Positions 23,539 to 35,354 of a stretch of 64,000 bases of DNA are shown here, piece after piece; position 1 is the stretch's first letter; every line of letters begins with the position of its first letter. The position numbers and the translations under genes are program-made. Location: assembly GCA_024305745.1 (NCBI GenBank), contig JAHRBS010000010.1, positions 1,309,501-1,373,500 of the forward strand, read 5' to 3'. This DNA is from Polyporus tsugae. Its lineage: Eukaryota > Basidiomycota > Agaricomycetes > Polyporales > Polyporaceae. Under the pieces are notes generated by a model. That model saw only the letters and a list, made by a program, of their open reading frames with translations. It was not told the origin of the DNA and made no database searches.

Positions 23539-24357
23539 CTATATCGTCCGAACTGCGAAGGCGACACATATGCAAATGATGGAGTCCTGTTCGGGAAGTA
23601 GTCAGGAGATCAGGGCGGTCATTTACACCACTTCTGTGTCTCAGGTAGACAAGAAGGCATGGTGGAGGAGTACGTACGTTGGCGAACATCTCTTGAGCTA
23701 CGACGTCGGAATCTTCCCAGTGGCACACTAGATCGGCTCTGGATTTGGCAAGTGGGAAGGAAGGGCCACATCCGGAGAGAACGTCGGGGAGGAACGAGGG
23801 GTGTCCCTGGTGGTCAGATTTTCCCTGCTCGGACTTGCGTAACGGCCAGAATATAGCACGTACCGGCCGCCCTGCCCAGCATTCTCGTTGATCTGCGTCA
23901 GGACGATGTATTTACTGAACACCCGGTTGCACAAGGGGTGTGGAAACGCCAGTGTCAGTCGAGGATGACGGCATCGGCTAGGATGGAAGCCCGCTGCGGC
24001 GTCGCAATGCGGCACTTACAACTCTCGAGGCTGAATCTCTGCGGAGTTTGGGCACACATGACATGAGCAAGGGGGGTAGCAAATAAATTCGCGTGCTGCG
24101 CCCGCACACACACCTAGCATCCGCTTCTTGACGCGCTCTCCGATCTCCTTCATCCACGCTTTGACCTTTTCGCGCTCCTTCGGCTCGGGCCATGTCACGG
24201 TCTTGAGCGTTGTCGCCAGCAGCTCCTTCATATATGCGCGGAGGAGATCGGCGTCGAAGGTCGGCCGTGGAGATGGTGCGCTTGGACGGGGCGAAGGAGC
24301 ACTTGAGCGAGGGGTGGGTGGTGAGCGGAGGCCCGAGGCTATCGTGGTCGTCGCCAT
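23539..24357 (-). CDS. Tctex1-family dynein light chain
   Basis: Five exons: 24114-24357, 24020-24038 (19 nt), 23864-23914, 23678-23738 and 23539-23586, giving 140 residues. The N-terminus is a Ser/Pro-rich extension of about 32 residues. Then come helix 1 (FDADLLRAYMKELLATTLK) and helix 2 (WMKEIGERVKKRML). The strand and swap region follows: EIQPREFKYIVLTQINENA, GQGGRADLVCHWEDSD, and the terminal NDSIICICVAFAV. This is the pattern of the TCTEX1D2/DYNLT2B-like branch, in which the protein dimerises and links cargo or intermediate chain to dynein. The 19-nt exon encodes EIQPRE and is phase-consistent. The start is 300 bp from the divergent PEX11-like gene. Confidence 0.88.
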
Positions 24358-24656
24358 GAACGATACGGGGGAACGCAAGCAGGAGACAGCGAGAAGAGAC
24401 TCAGGAAGACACGCGCAGGTCACGGTTGTCGACGACCGCCACAGTGCGGCCGAGGATGTCAGGCTTCCCGATCTGGATGTTGACGCCTGTTTGGCCGGCT
24501 GTAGTAGCACGTGGCGGCGTATTCACCGGATCCGGCAAGAGGACGCACATATTGCGCTCGGGCTGCGTCAAGGTGTGGCCAGAGTCTGTGCCTCCGCCGC
24601 GTACTTGCGCCCCCTCCTCGGGTTACTACGACGTCCGTCACCTTGCCAGTGCCAGC
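24358..24656. promoter_or_regulatory. Shared divergent promoter region (Tctex1 / PEX11-like)
   Basis: The two start codons face away from each other across 299 bp. I see no clear TATA box. The frame above the PEX11-like ATG is open for about 77 codons, so a longer N-terminus cannot be fully excluded. Confidence 0.55.
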
Positions 24657-26143
24657 ATGTCTTCGATAACCTTCCCGTATGGCGGCCACGGTCACTCCGC
24701 GTCTTCCTCTTTCGTGACGGTGCAGGACTCCCGGATATCCTCTTACGAACCTCCGAACGACACGTCCTCCTTCCAGATGAACCCGCTCTCGTCTCACCCT
24801 CCTCGGACCCCGCGCACTTCTATCATGTCCAACGGCTCCCACGCGTTCGGCTCAGACACATATGACACCAAGGAGGAGGAGGTCAGGTCGCAGACGTTCG
24901 AGGTCGACGACTCGGAGGGCGAAGACGAGGAGACGCAGGACGCGGCCAAGGACCGCGTGCGGATGGAGGACGTGTGGCGGGAGATGCTCAAGACCGCGTA
25001 CGGGCGCGACAAGGCATTTGTACGTCCCCCACTCATACTCTGCTGCTGCGCCTCGTGTGTCGTGCTTCTCTTCTCGCTTACCGCGAAGTGCCCGACTGAC
25101 CACCGGGTTGCACTGCGTGTTGTATGTTCCAGAAACTGCTACAGTACTCAATGAAGATGTACCTTCTTTTCCACGTCGCGCTCACTACGAGCCCTGCGTT
25201 TCGAGGGCGGACACAGCCTGCATGGGAGGCGGAGCTCACGCGACGTCTGACCTCTGCCATCGCTAGCTTTTCATTGACGAGGTGCGTGTAACGTCTGTGG
25301 ATGCGTGTCCTTGCGTTGATATGCGATGTGACTGCTCCCAGAAAATGCCTCATTCTCTTCAACTGGTTGCCACCGTTGACCTCCATCCTGGCCCAACATG
25401 CGTCCGACCCGTACGCGTCGGGGTCCAAGAAGGGCAAGCGGAAGCCGCTTATCCATACCTTCCTGCACGCGCCACCTCCTGTACTTCTCGAGTTTGTGAA
25501 CGGACTTGCGGACGACGCGGTGACATTCTCAAGACTCGGCCTCATTGGGAAGAAGGCCGGCGAGAGGGCCGGACGTCTCGCGGATTGGTGCTGGTTCGCC
25601 AGCACGCTTGTGAATCTCGTCGAGAACAGCGTGGAGAGGAGCGTAATCCTAGAGCAGCAACATCAAGGTGAGTAGGATTGCGTTGTCGGCGCGACTTCGC
25701 CGCCTTACGATCAACCTTCACTTCTAGTCGAGAGCCGTCTATACGACGAGTCCATGGCCGGTGCCACTGGCAACTCAAATCCGGGCGCAAGCAAGCTTGA
25801 CCATAAGGATCTGGCTCGTTTGCAGAGGCAAGACTACTGGATCCAAGTTACAAGGCTGAAGCTGCTCATGGACCTCGTCTTCGTTTGTACGTCGCAATCC
25901 CGTTCTGATGCCCGCCCGCACTCATCGCCTTGCCACAGCATACGATGTGTTCGGGCTGAAGCGCGCAAAAGGCCAAGTCCAAACATTCGCCGGTCTTGCA
26001 TCGGCGATTCTCTCGTGAGTTTGACCCTGCATGTCGCTTCGTCACTTTTAGCTGCGGTCTCTGACCGTATCAAAAACCGAAACAGTTCCGCAAAGTTTTA
26101 CGACCGCCATAGAACGGTCCTGAGCAAGGCCAGCTCGCACTGA
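24657..26143 (+). CDS. PEX11-like peroxisomal membrane protein
   Basis: Six exons: 24657-25019, 25133-25281, 25342-25667, 25728-25886, 25939-26014 and 26086-26143, giving 376 residues. The N-terminal 115 residues are Ser-rich and acidic. The core starts with GRDKAFKLLQYSMKMYL, matching the GRDK..KLLQY signature of PEX11 amphipathic helices. It continues with SLTRKCLILFNWLPPLTSIL and two hydrophobic segments near ADWCWFASTLVNLVEN and YWIQVTRLKLLMDLVFVSYD. The C-terminus is short and basic. PEX11 proteins remodel and elongate the peroxisomal membrane before fission. The long N-terminal extension fits a PEX11C-like fungal branch, and the exact paralogue is not assigned. Confidence 0.85.
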
Positions 26144-26329
26144 TCTTTCCATTCTATCGCTTTCCTTTCCGTATGCTAATACCCCCATTGTCTATCTGTA
26201 TGCTGCCATCGAGGACTTATTGCCGTTGTTTACTGCCCCGTTAATTAGAGTACACTGGTATGATGATATAAACGCGCTACACAACCACAAGTGACAGGAG
26301 ACCGACTGTTTGAGCGACGCCATGTGATA

Positions 26330-26777
26330 CTACCAAGGTAACCATCCGGACCGCTTCTTGGCCTCAGCCGGCTTGTTTTGGTCCGGGCTCTGTGCCTCGG
26401 ATGGGGGGTTCGACTGCAGCTGCTGTCGGAGTGCGATAACCTCAGTCTCAAGCCGTTGCACATGCGCATAGGCTTCTTCGAGGAATCGTTCTTGCGCTAA
26501 ATGCTGCTGCCACGTTCGCAGGCCCTGCGAAGGTTCATCGTACCAAACGTGCGTGAAGAGATTGGAGAGGAGAAGGGCATACGATGTAGACAGCAGAACC
26601 GAGGAGCGCAATGGGAATCATGCCCGCTGCATAGTTGGTGTAGAATCGTGCATGAGGAGACGGCTGAGGCGGTTGCGAGCTCAGGAGTCGGCGCGTTTGG
26701 GCGCAAGTCGATGCGTGGGACCGCAGTGTGTGTCGAGCGAGTGCGCGGGATGCGCGGGTGGTATTTCGCAAGAACAT
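26330..26777 (-). CDS. Small mitochondrial-type single-TM protein
   Basis: Two exons, 26583-26777 and 26330-26524, with a 58-nt phase-0 intron, giving 129 residues. The start MFLRNTTRASRALARHTLR is rich in Arg and Ser with no acidic residue, a good mitochondrial presequence. One hydrophobic segment follows (NYAAGMIPIALLGSAVYI), then a coiled-coil-like helix (RFLEEAYAHVQRLETEVIAL) and a short Lys/Pro tail ending GWLPW. The layout suits an inner-membrane or intermembrane-space assembly or anchoring factor. I cannot name a family. Its 3' end converges with that of the PEX11-like gene. Confidence 0.7.
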
Positions 26778-27625
26778 GGTGGCCGAGAAAACACCTAGAG
26801 TCGACAGATGAAAGACAGTGTGACGGGTGCGCGTTGAGTTGGAGTGGGTGTGGTGGACAACGTGCCGGCGGCTCCGGGTCCGTTAGCGGACGCGAATTTG
26901 GAAACTCGTGCAAACGTTGGCACGTGGCTGCCTTCGCGGGCCCGAAGATAGCGACGTCGGGCGCCGAGGCTGCTCAACTGACCGTTGCTTACGCCCCCCC
27001 CCCTACTTATCCATCGCAGGGCGAACATCATCATAGCCTTTGCTTGCGATGAAGGCGAGCGTTGTAGTTAAGTAAGTAGCTGTTGCAGAGCGACAAGCAG
27101 CCACAAGCGCGGTTCCTGGCGACAAAAATCATTGGTCGAACAAGATCGAAGGTGGGGCCTGGAACAGACCCTCTACAAATTGTCAACGACAACATGGACA
27201 GCGACACTGCCACCCAGACGCCCCACTCCTATATCGGGCGAACGTGGCTAGGCCATTCGTCGCATTTTGAGAGATGCTGCGCTTGCACCATGTCGGAAAT
27301 AATACGTAGTCGCAGCAAGTGTACATAGGAGAGGGTGGTGTACGTATATGAGGGAGGGGTGCATGAGAGGAGGGCGGGAGGCAGGGAAAGGCGGGGCGCC
27401 GATCGCGACAGATGAGGGGGCGTGAGAAGCGATCAAGGGGATATATGCTGTCTATCAAAAAGAACCCTACTCTGGCCTCCGAGCTCCAGCCTTCCTCTTC
27501 GCCTTCGTCAACGGGTCTTGCACTGGCCCTCTGGCTGGTCTCCCTAGCCTCTCTTCACCCTTTATTCTCCACCATTTGCGTCTCTGTCTCTGTCTCCCCT
27601 TTGGACTGGCCTCCATCTTCTTGCA
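26778..27625. other. Divergent intergenic region
   Basis: It separates the starts of the small mitochondrial-type gene and the TVP38-like gene. About 27460-27620 is a C/T-rich leader-like stretch. A TATATG element sits near 27442 on the plus strand. A C10 run occurs near 26994-27003. No gene is seen. Confidence 0.5.
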
Positions 27626-29297
27626 ATGGACTTGCACGTTTCCCCTCGGGCTGGACAGCCCTCACGCGTACCTCCCCTCCACCCGACTCCTCGGCAACCC
27701 GCCTCCCCATTGTCGCCAAGTACATCAAGAACTCCCCAACCGCTCCCTCATCGTTTCGCGCATATTCAAGACGTTTACGATGAGAAGGCGCATCCCACGC
27801 AACTCCAGGACTTGTCCATTGGGCACCGTCCCGGGCTGACAACAGACATGTCGCCAATTGCTGGCCCTTCCTCCCTTTCTCGCTCCCAAGCATCCTCCCC
27901 CATTTCTTCAATACCACCCTGGATACGTTCCCAACGGATGCATCCACATCCTTCCCAATTGCATCAGCCCTTCTCCCCGGCCCCTTGCCCCATCGCCTCA
28001 AGTTGGCCATCCCCATCTGGTTCTTCCCTCTCTCCCTCTCCTTTCACACCATCAATATCATCACCATATACTCTTCCACGCAGTCTCCGGATAGCTAATC
28101 TCATCAAACCCTGGATCCCCATAATACTTTACATCATCACCACCCTTGGCTTTCTCGTCGCTGTCAGTTTCTGGAAAGTCGAGGTCTTCCAAGGTAAGCA
28201 CCCTGTTGCCACTGCCCTCTGTTTTCAACATCTTGTTTATACCGCATGCGTTACCACTGTCGCAGGTTTAGACGATCTCTCCCGTTGGCTCAAGTCCGAC
28301 ATTTACCAGGGATATGCTGTGATCTTCGCCCTCATCTTCATAACAACTATCCGTGAGTATTCTGTTCATCGTCCCCGTGATACGCCAGCCCTGCGGAACC
28401 CCGAGGGCGCAGTAGTGCGACTGAAAAAAAAAATAGAATTTGACATCCTTACCGCATACCGATGATCACGAAGCTGACGCTAACCTCCCTGCAGCCCCCG
28501 TTCCTCTGTACTCCACGCTTATCATTCTCTCCGGCTATACGTTTGGCCCCTGGACTGGCGTGATCATCTCGTACTGGGCCTCGCTCGCAGGCGCGCTCGT
28601 CGTCTTCACGCTCTCCAGGACATTCTTCCGTGCGAGCATTTCGCGCTGGCTCTCATGCACCGTCTGGATCAAGCGTGCGGTACGCGCTATCGAGAACAAT
28701 CCCAAACTCCTCTTCCTCATCCGCCTCGCGCCCTATCCCTACAATGTCATGAATTGCCTCCTCGCCGCCTCACCCTCCCTCACATTCCGAACATACGCCG
28801 TCTGCACCGCGCTATCCCTCCCCAAGCTCATCATTCACACGAGTATCGGAAGCTCGATCCGTTCCTTTGCAGAATACCACGTCAAGCATCCGGGTTCCGA
28901 GAAGGACGACAACTATGGCGGCACGCTATCGCACTACTCTACCATCGCCGGCATTGGCCTGTGCCTCGCTATCTTTGTCTACCTCTCCTACATCACACGC
29001 AAGGCGGTGGACGAGGAGCTCAGGGACGAGGACGCCATGGATGCCGTGTACTCGGAAGAGCGCGTCGCGTTCCTTGCGAACGAGGGCAACAGTCTAGACC
29101 TTGAAGAACACATGACCGAGGCACCACGGTCCCTAGAGATACGCCAGGTGCCGACGCGGGGGAACACCCCGACCCCCGTCAGTCTCGTGGTTGCAGAGGC
29201 CAGCGCGAACGCTGCTGCTGCGCACACCGGCCACGGTCACGGTCCGGGGGGTGCAATCTTGAGGAGCGCATGCGGTCCGTCGCCATCGGACGCTTAA
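27626..29297 (+). CDS. TVP38/DedA-type (SNARE-associated Golgi) membrane protein
   Basis: Three exons, 27626-28193, 28266-28352 and 28495-29297, giving 485 residues. The first 150 residues are Pro/Ser-rich. Then come a membrane segment (IPIILYIITTLGFLVAV), a second (GYAVIFALIFITTI) running into PPVPLYSTLIILSGYTFG, and a VFTLSRTF segment. Next are the conserved LLFLIRLAPYPYNVMN re-entrant region and a final membrane segment near IAGIGLCLAIFVYLSYI. The PxP..L..LSGY..G and R.AP.PYN motifs match the TVP38/TMEM64/DedA fold, which includes lipid scramblase-like proteins of the Golgi and ER. The acidic C-terminal tail of about 100 residues ends in a His/Gly-rich patch. ATG 27848 is an alternative start and would shorten the disordered N-terminus by 74 residues. 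Confidence 0.85.
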
Positions 29298-32034
29298 CTT
29301 AGTTCTCCCTCCCCTTCCCTCCCTATCTCCGTTTCTGGAGTATATATATCCTATTGCGCGTGCACGCGCGCACTGGATGGACCTTGTACAAAAGGGTGTA
29401 CGAGTCTTCTCTCTCGCAGAAGCAGCAGTAGCAGTTTTTACATAGTAGTAGCAGATTAAACCTCGCCATTATCGGTAGTGAAGCCACGCTCTTTTTTGTT
29501 TTTGTTTTTGTACACTTTCGATTTTGGGTCCTTGTTAGAGTACATTTTGGGGCTGAGTACGGCCGTGGTCCCTCCCCGCTCCTGCGCATGCAATATGCAT
29601 ATGGGGCGGACGCGGAACATCTGCTGATAGTCTCCGTCATACATAGTCCTTAGTCGTTACCCACCACCCACTTATAGCTCACTAGTCAGTCGCCGTTGTG
29701 TGATACCGCGTCGTGCTGTCAGACTGAACGTGTGCATACCGCAATCGTAGTCTTGCTTTCGCTACCTATATATTCTGCTTCCATTCTCCTGTATATGGCG
29801 GACTTGGGCTCGTATGCATGTGTCCGCCGCCATTTTCGAAGGAAGGGATCCGTATACACAGGGCAACGTGATATATGTTGCATGTGCGCAGCGTTCTATG
29901 ACTCGGACGATCGATCGATCGAGAAGTTGGTGAGCTGGGCGGAGCAAATATCCGAGTCCGTTGAGCCTTGCGCAGTACTAGTACTACTAGTAGTCATTGG
30001 CGAGTGGTTTTTTAGTGACGGGTCAGATATGTTCCGCCTGCCGCTTTACACGAACAGCTTAGGCCTGAGAACGTGCGAAGGGTTCGACAAAATACTGGCC
30101 ACACAGTAGTACTAGGCTTGGCCCGGTCAATAAAGGCTCGGACCGGGATATGTGCACGGTGACATTTTTCGCGGGTGACCGCCTCCACGCCAAGTACAGG
30201 TACCGATACCAGTCCTCGAGCGGACCTCAACTTCAGCGACAGAACGAGGACCCTTGGGCTTAATGAGTACTTAGTTCAGGAGCTCGGGGCTCCGCGGCCG
30301 GGGCTAGTGGGACGCTGCGGAGCATTCTTGCAATTGCAACACCCGGCGACTCAACGGACTTAGATCGCCTTGTGCCGCACTTCTAGGTGATATCATATCA
30401 GACGGCCAGGTGGTGTTTCCAGCCCTCGGAGCGACGGTGGTTAGATCCTTCGTTCGTTGTTAACTGCCGTGTGGCACGATATCTTTTTTCACCTTCAGTC
30501 CTCAACGATGTCCGCGGTGTGGGCTTTGTGACTGGCCGAGAAAGTGTCGAAATGAAAGGCATGGCGGGGATTTCGGGGAACATTGACGGGAAGGCGACCG
30601 CCGACGATCATGGAATACCGAGAGCTCGAGCCCAGAGGCCAGTGCAGCCGCGGACGCTCGAGCTGGAAACAGGCCATGCTGATCACCACAAGCCGCTCGC
30701 ACTGCGCGGGTGGACGACACCGTAGCCACGCGGGCTGCAGTCCCCTGACAGCCGCCACTAGGCAGTATCGTGAGGGAGGGGGTACCTCACGTCCATTGAG
30801 GTTTGACATGCATGCTCGACACCGTCGTGCATACGGCGCGGTATTCAATTCGTGACTGCCCTATCCGCAGCCTCATGACCCAAAGTACGTGCAAGTGCAG
30901 CGCACTCCCGGCGCGGCGCGATACGAGGGGCATATCAATAGCACAATGAATCTGTTCAGCGCTGCCCGGCTGGCTGGGGAGGGTCTAATGTTTGCTCCCG
31001 AAATGCAAGGTTATGTCACTCGACCACCCGGGAGAAGGATTCCGAGGCCGCCCGTACGGTAGGTTTAGGCTGGACGCGCTCGCTGCGGGGATTCGACGGG
31101 CGGACCTCGGCGGTCTTGCCTATGCTTGGTTGACGGAAGGGTCTCAGGGCATGGTGGATTGAACCGGCGCCCGCTCCATACGTAAATGCGACCGCGACTC
31201 CGAGGAGGTCGTGTGGTTCTGTGGGAGGGAGCGAGCCTTGAAGCGGAATGACGCTGTCTGCGAGTCGACCGGATGGGAGCGGGGAGGTCGGAGTGACAGC
31301 CTGGAAGACGATATGACCGGAAGGGGTCCCAGGGCGCGTGGATTGCGCTGATAGCTCGGCGCACGGGAACACCAGGGAGTAGTGCTGGGCCCGGGAGTGC
31401 GGAGGGCCAGTGGTTAGAATTGTTATGGCGCCGAACAGAGGTTTGCGAGTTGGAGTTCTGGGGTCCTAAGGACTGAGGGCGATCATGAATGTTGAATGAC
31501 TGCAAGGCCGCCCTTTGACCTTTGAATGGAGTGCTCTGCGTCGGTGTGCGGGAAAGAGTAAGATGTTTGACAGCGGAATACGTATAGATTAGACCGTGGC
31601 GCTAACTAGCGCGAGTGATGAGCAAGCCGAGGAAGCACATATCGGCAGGTAATGAGGAGTCGCCTTGTAAGTATTGAGGAACACACTGGGGAGCAGCGCG
31701 GGACTATGCGAGTGATGAAGATGTACCGCAGATCCTAGAATTATTAAACACGGGAGATTAGATGTACGGATACAACGACATTATACCTACCTCAGGCGTG
31801 TGCTTTCGATTGCTCAGCCGAGGCGCGAGACCGCAGCACTCGGTATTCATGGCTGTGAAAATCGGGACATCCGGGCAGTAGTTACGTTTCCATATATTGC
31901 GAACGGATGCGATAGGGACAGTGACACGCACAGATAGCAAAACTCTAACGATACAAAGCATTCGTGTTTCCAACTCAACTTCTTGAGTGTGCGCGCTGTT
32001 GACGACACGATGTGATGTGGGAGAAGACGTTCAT
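29298..32034. other. 2.7-kb intergenic region
   Basis: No supportable gene. Open frames at 29696-30109 (plus) and 31065-31505 (minus) have no motif or splice pattern. The left 350 bases are probably the TVP38-like 3' UTR. Local simple repeats include GATC repeated near 29909-29920 and a CTAGTA-rich palindromic stretch near 29978-29995. Confidence 0.5.
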
Positions 32035-32656
32035 TCACTTGTCAGAGTGGCCGAGCGACTTCCCAGGCTGTATATGATCCCGTATGCGTTGTTTCTGGTA
32101 CCACGCCGATCACAGTAAGTAACAGCGGCTTCTGAGAAGAACAGGGTACTCGCAAGGACTTTGAGTTCCGGGAACCCACCATCCACCTTCCTGTCCCACA
32201 CCAAGATAGGCGGTTTACCGTCAAGGAAAAGCCACACACGGAACCGTCCGCCTGTCTCCTCTGAATTGAGCGGCATGATATTTATGACTCTCAGCGCGGG
32301 AGTTGGGAAGGTCAAGAAAAGTTCTGTTGACACCCATGTCGCTCTATGCAGCCTGTTGGGCAAGTCAGCGAAGGCTTAGTACGTAAAACGGCTTTAAAAG
32401 GTTGGTTCTTTAACATACCATCGGCACTGCGAATGGAATTTCCGTCAGGACCACGTCAATTATGGCTTGTTGCAATGTGCATATTCACCCTATCACAGAA
32501 CTCTATGGTGATGCTCGGTGCGATGGAAGGCGATGGAGCAACGAAGGTAGTCGGATCGAGAGGGTTGTGTGGTACACTGGCCGGCTCCGGAACTTTAACA
32601 GCTGGAGCGTGTTTGTTGTCGGGTTGGCAATCAATGCAGACTTCGGCTTCCGCCAT
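32035..32656 (-). CDS. Rdx / selenoprotein W-like thioredoxin-fold protein
   Basis: Four exons: 32489-32656, 32419-32426 (8 nt), 32154-32352 and 32035-32094, giving 144 residues. After about 48 Pro/Ala-rich residues comes the SelW-type core: ITIEFCDRCRW (a CxxC redox motif with Cys, not selenocysteine), RATWVSTELFLTF, the ETGGRFRVWL strand, ILVWDRKVDGGFPELKVL and a final KQRIRDHIQPGKSLGHSDK. This order is diagnostic of the Rdx family, small proteins thought to take part in thiol redox reactions. Two splice features are unusual. The 8-nt exon supplies the second Cys, and the third intron starts with GCGAGT instead of GT. Both are needed to restore the conserved sequence and frame. The gene is divergent from PCH2. 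Confidence 0.88.
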
Positions 32657-32997
32657 CGCGACAAACGGCGCAGATATTGTTGGCGGCAGGTGGTGAGAGG
32701 AAAGCGAGGAGGAGGTCGACGGGAAAGACGAGGTGTTTCGGAGGAGACAAACGATCTCGGAGACAACCGCTCGGAAGTCCGCGGGGTCCGGCCCCGGGCC
32801 GTGAGGAGGACGGTCACGTGCATGCGACGCGTCTTGGTCGCACGCGTTTTCGTCCTGGCTGGCATCCGCATTTTCCACGGTTTCCACCACCATCCAGCCT
32901 CCGCCCACTGATCTCCGGCTTCTCGCACAGCCTACTACCCTTCCAGCCACTCAACGAAGCGCATATACCAGCTCTAAAATCTGAAGACCCCGGCACA
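32657..32997. promoter_or_regulatory. Shared divergent promoter region (Rdx-like / PCH2)
   Basis: The two start codons are separated by 341 bp. A long minus-strand frame runs through it, but the sequence lacks family support. No clear TATA element is visible. Confidence 0.5.
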
Positions 32998-34892
32998 ATG
33001 CAAACAACGGACTTCTACATGGGAGGGCCGGGCTCTCCCGCCTCCGAACAGCCACCCACTGTATGGCCAGTGCACAGTGAGTTGCTTCTAGCGTAAACCA
33101 TTAAGTGGAGCTTAATGTGTTCTACAGTCGAAGTTCGTGTGACTCCCAATGCCACTTCCCGCTTTGACACAATCCGGAACGCCGTCCATTCGTATCTGAC
33201 TACCTCCCTATCGGACATCTACCTGCCTTCGGTGATCGAGGGATGGCAAGACGTACCGCTGCTTGCATCCTCCATCGAGCGAATCGCTGCATCCGAGTGT
33301 CCTTGTCCGACATCATCTTTGCCGATCGAACAGACGGCGCTGCAAATACACGTCTACCAGCCGACCGACGCGGACGCGTTCGAAGAGCTCACCAGTGGCA
33401 GCGGCAGAGGGGACGATGATCAAGTTATGGCCGCGACCACCTGCGAGCTTCCAAGCTCGTCATGGGAGGGGTTATGGGAGAGCCTGATCTACTCCGACGA
33501 CATCAAGTCCAAACTACTCGATTATATCTACGCCACAGTTGTCTTTAGTGACGCTGATGTTGATTGTGAGTTTCTCCACATTAGAATGTGTGTCGATTTC
33601 TCACTCCGTGAAGTCAATGTCGTATCATGGAATCGTGTCGTTTTGCTTCACGGTCCTCCGGGGACAGGAAAGACGTCGCTTTGTCGAGCGTTGGCGCAGA
33701 AACTGTCAATCCGTCTATCACATAGGTCGGTGAACTGATTTATCACCGGGGTAACGTTCTGAATGTCCTACCATTTGTAGATATTCACACGCGCGACTAC
33801 TTGAAATCAATTCCCACTCGCTGTTTTCCAGATGGTTCTCGGAGTCGGGCAAGCTCGTCCAGAAGTTGTTCAGCAGTATCATGGAGATGGTAGAAGATGA
33901 AGAGTCCTTTGTTATAGTCTTAATTGGTAAAGGATTCTGTAATTTTTATTGTCACGCCGCTGATCCCCTCTCAGACGAAGTAGAATCGTTGACCGCCGCG
34001 CGGGCTGGAGCCATGGCAGGAACAGAACCGTCAGATGCACTCAGAGTGGGTTTTATGTTTGTCAAACCGACCATGTTGTGTCTCATATTTTACCATCAGG
34101 TCGTAAATGCGCTTTTAACCCAGCTGGATAAACTGAGGCACAAAAAGAACTGTCTAGTTATGTCAACGAGCAACCTCGCTACAGCGATCGGCACGTGTTT
34201 CTGCCCTGCTCTGACTTTTGCATTGTACTAATGATATCCGCGATATATAGACTCTGCGTTCGTCGATCGTGCAGACATCGTGCAGTATGTCGATCTTCCT
34301 CCAAGGGAGGCGATATACGAGATCCTTCGCGGCTGTTTGGTGGAGCTAGTCAAGAAGAGCATCGTCGCCCAAGTGGTCCGTGTTTGCCTTTATTCGACAA
34401 ACGTTGCCTGCTGATGGTATGAATGAAGGATGTGCCAGGACTGGTACAAGCCCAAATCTACGAGCGAACAGCCGACTTCTCAAACCTAAGTCTCACTGGC
34501 ATGCAACCGATCGCCGTCAATGCTACGGACCCTGCGACGAGCGCTGTCATACACGACTCGAGGGAGCGATCGCGTCTGCTTGCCATCCGTTTGCTCAAGC
34601 TAGCACAGAAATGCAGGGTAGGCTTCCATTGACTATGAATCGTCCGAAGCTAACTCGCCTCTTGCAGGATCAAGAGATGTCTGGTCGGTCATTGCGACGT
34701 CTGCCGGTCTTAGCTCACGCGCGGTACATTGGTACTCTGCCTGCAGTTGCTTCGCGTTCCTATTCTCGACCAAACGGGATGTCAAAGCAACACTTCACGT
34801 CTGCAAGAGGGACAGTCGTCGAAACATGGCTGGACGCCATGGAGCGTGTAGTACAGGCACAAGGAACAGAGCGCACCAGGCTACAACAATGA
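32998..34892 (+). CDS. PCH2: Pachytene checkpoint AAA+ ATPase Pch2/TRIP13
   Basis: Nine exons: 32998-33076, 33128-33565, 33614-33725, 33781-33926, 33975-34045, 34100-34190, 34251-34375, 34429-34617 and 34668-34892, giving 491 residues. The N-terminal adaptor-binding domain is followed by the AAA+ core. Walker A is [17 protein letters not shown]. The next block is [19 protein letters not shown], then Walker B with DEVESL. The sensor 1 region is VMSTSNL, then DSAFVDRAD with the Arg-finger-like residues. The C-terminal sensor 2 region is [14 protein letters not shown]. Pch2/TRIP13 remodels HORMA-domain proteins in the meiotic and spindle checkpoints. Intron 6 starts with GCACGT. A GT in the right phase is not available there, and the intron has a perfect TACTAAT branch-like site. 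The intron at 34376-34428 is less certain. Confidence 0.93.
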
Positions 34893-35354
34893 TTCGCGGC
34901 GCGCCGGCTTAATGTGCATCTAATGTCGACATCCACATGGCGAGATTTCCAAGTCAGCCTCAGAGCATGGCTTGGGCATGGCATACCTGTAACTTTACCG
35001 ACATGAACTCTAGCACTCCCTATCCTGTAGCATTTAGTGCATTCCACAATAGAGCTAGTTAAAATTGATGTTTCCTCAGTTTTTTATTCCCTTTCAACGT
35101 TCATGCATCATGTATGATATATCGAATGTTGGAATGTTGAAACTCGTAGCAGCAGCGATTGCAGTGATGGAGGTTTAAGTTATGATTCTCAGACACTTTC
35201 CATTTCAAGCCGACGTGTCATAGCAGGCGCTTGTTTTACGCAGCACAGCGAAGTAAGTTATTGCCATCACTGACGGTCAGCACTCTCGTCCCGTTTCTCA
35301 ATACCTATCCCTCTTTCCTCGTGATCAAGTTGTGCGGGTGTCGCTGGGGCTACC
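34893..35354. other. Intergenic region
   Basis: It holds the PCH2 3' end and the promoter of the YIPF gene. It is relatively AT-rich, and no gene or strong element is seen. Confidence 0.5.

Noticed and set aside
29696..30109. A 137-codon plus-strand frame
   Set aside because: AT-rich, Cys-rich random-looking translation with no family features or conserved start context.
31016..31505. Overlapping 118- and 146-codon minus-strand frames
   Set aside because: Pro/Arg/Ser composition typical of antisense GC-rich DNA, with no motif.
32041..32120. A tRNA-like A box (GTCAGAGTGGCCGAG) on the plus strand
   Set aside because: No matching B box (GGTTCGANTCC) or foldable acceptor stem follows within range, and the stretch is the last exon and intron of the Rdx-like gene on the other strand.
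32657..32950. An N-terminal extension of the Rdx-like protein from an upstream ATG at 32950
   Set aside because: The added 98 residues are low-complexity and would leave almost no room for a promoter between it and PCH2. ATG 32656 gives a normal family length.
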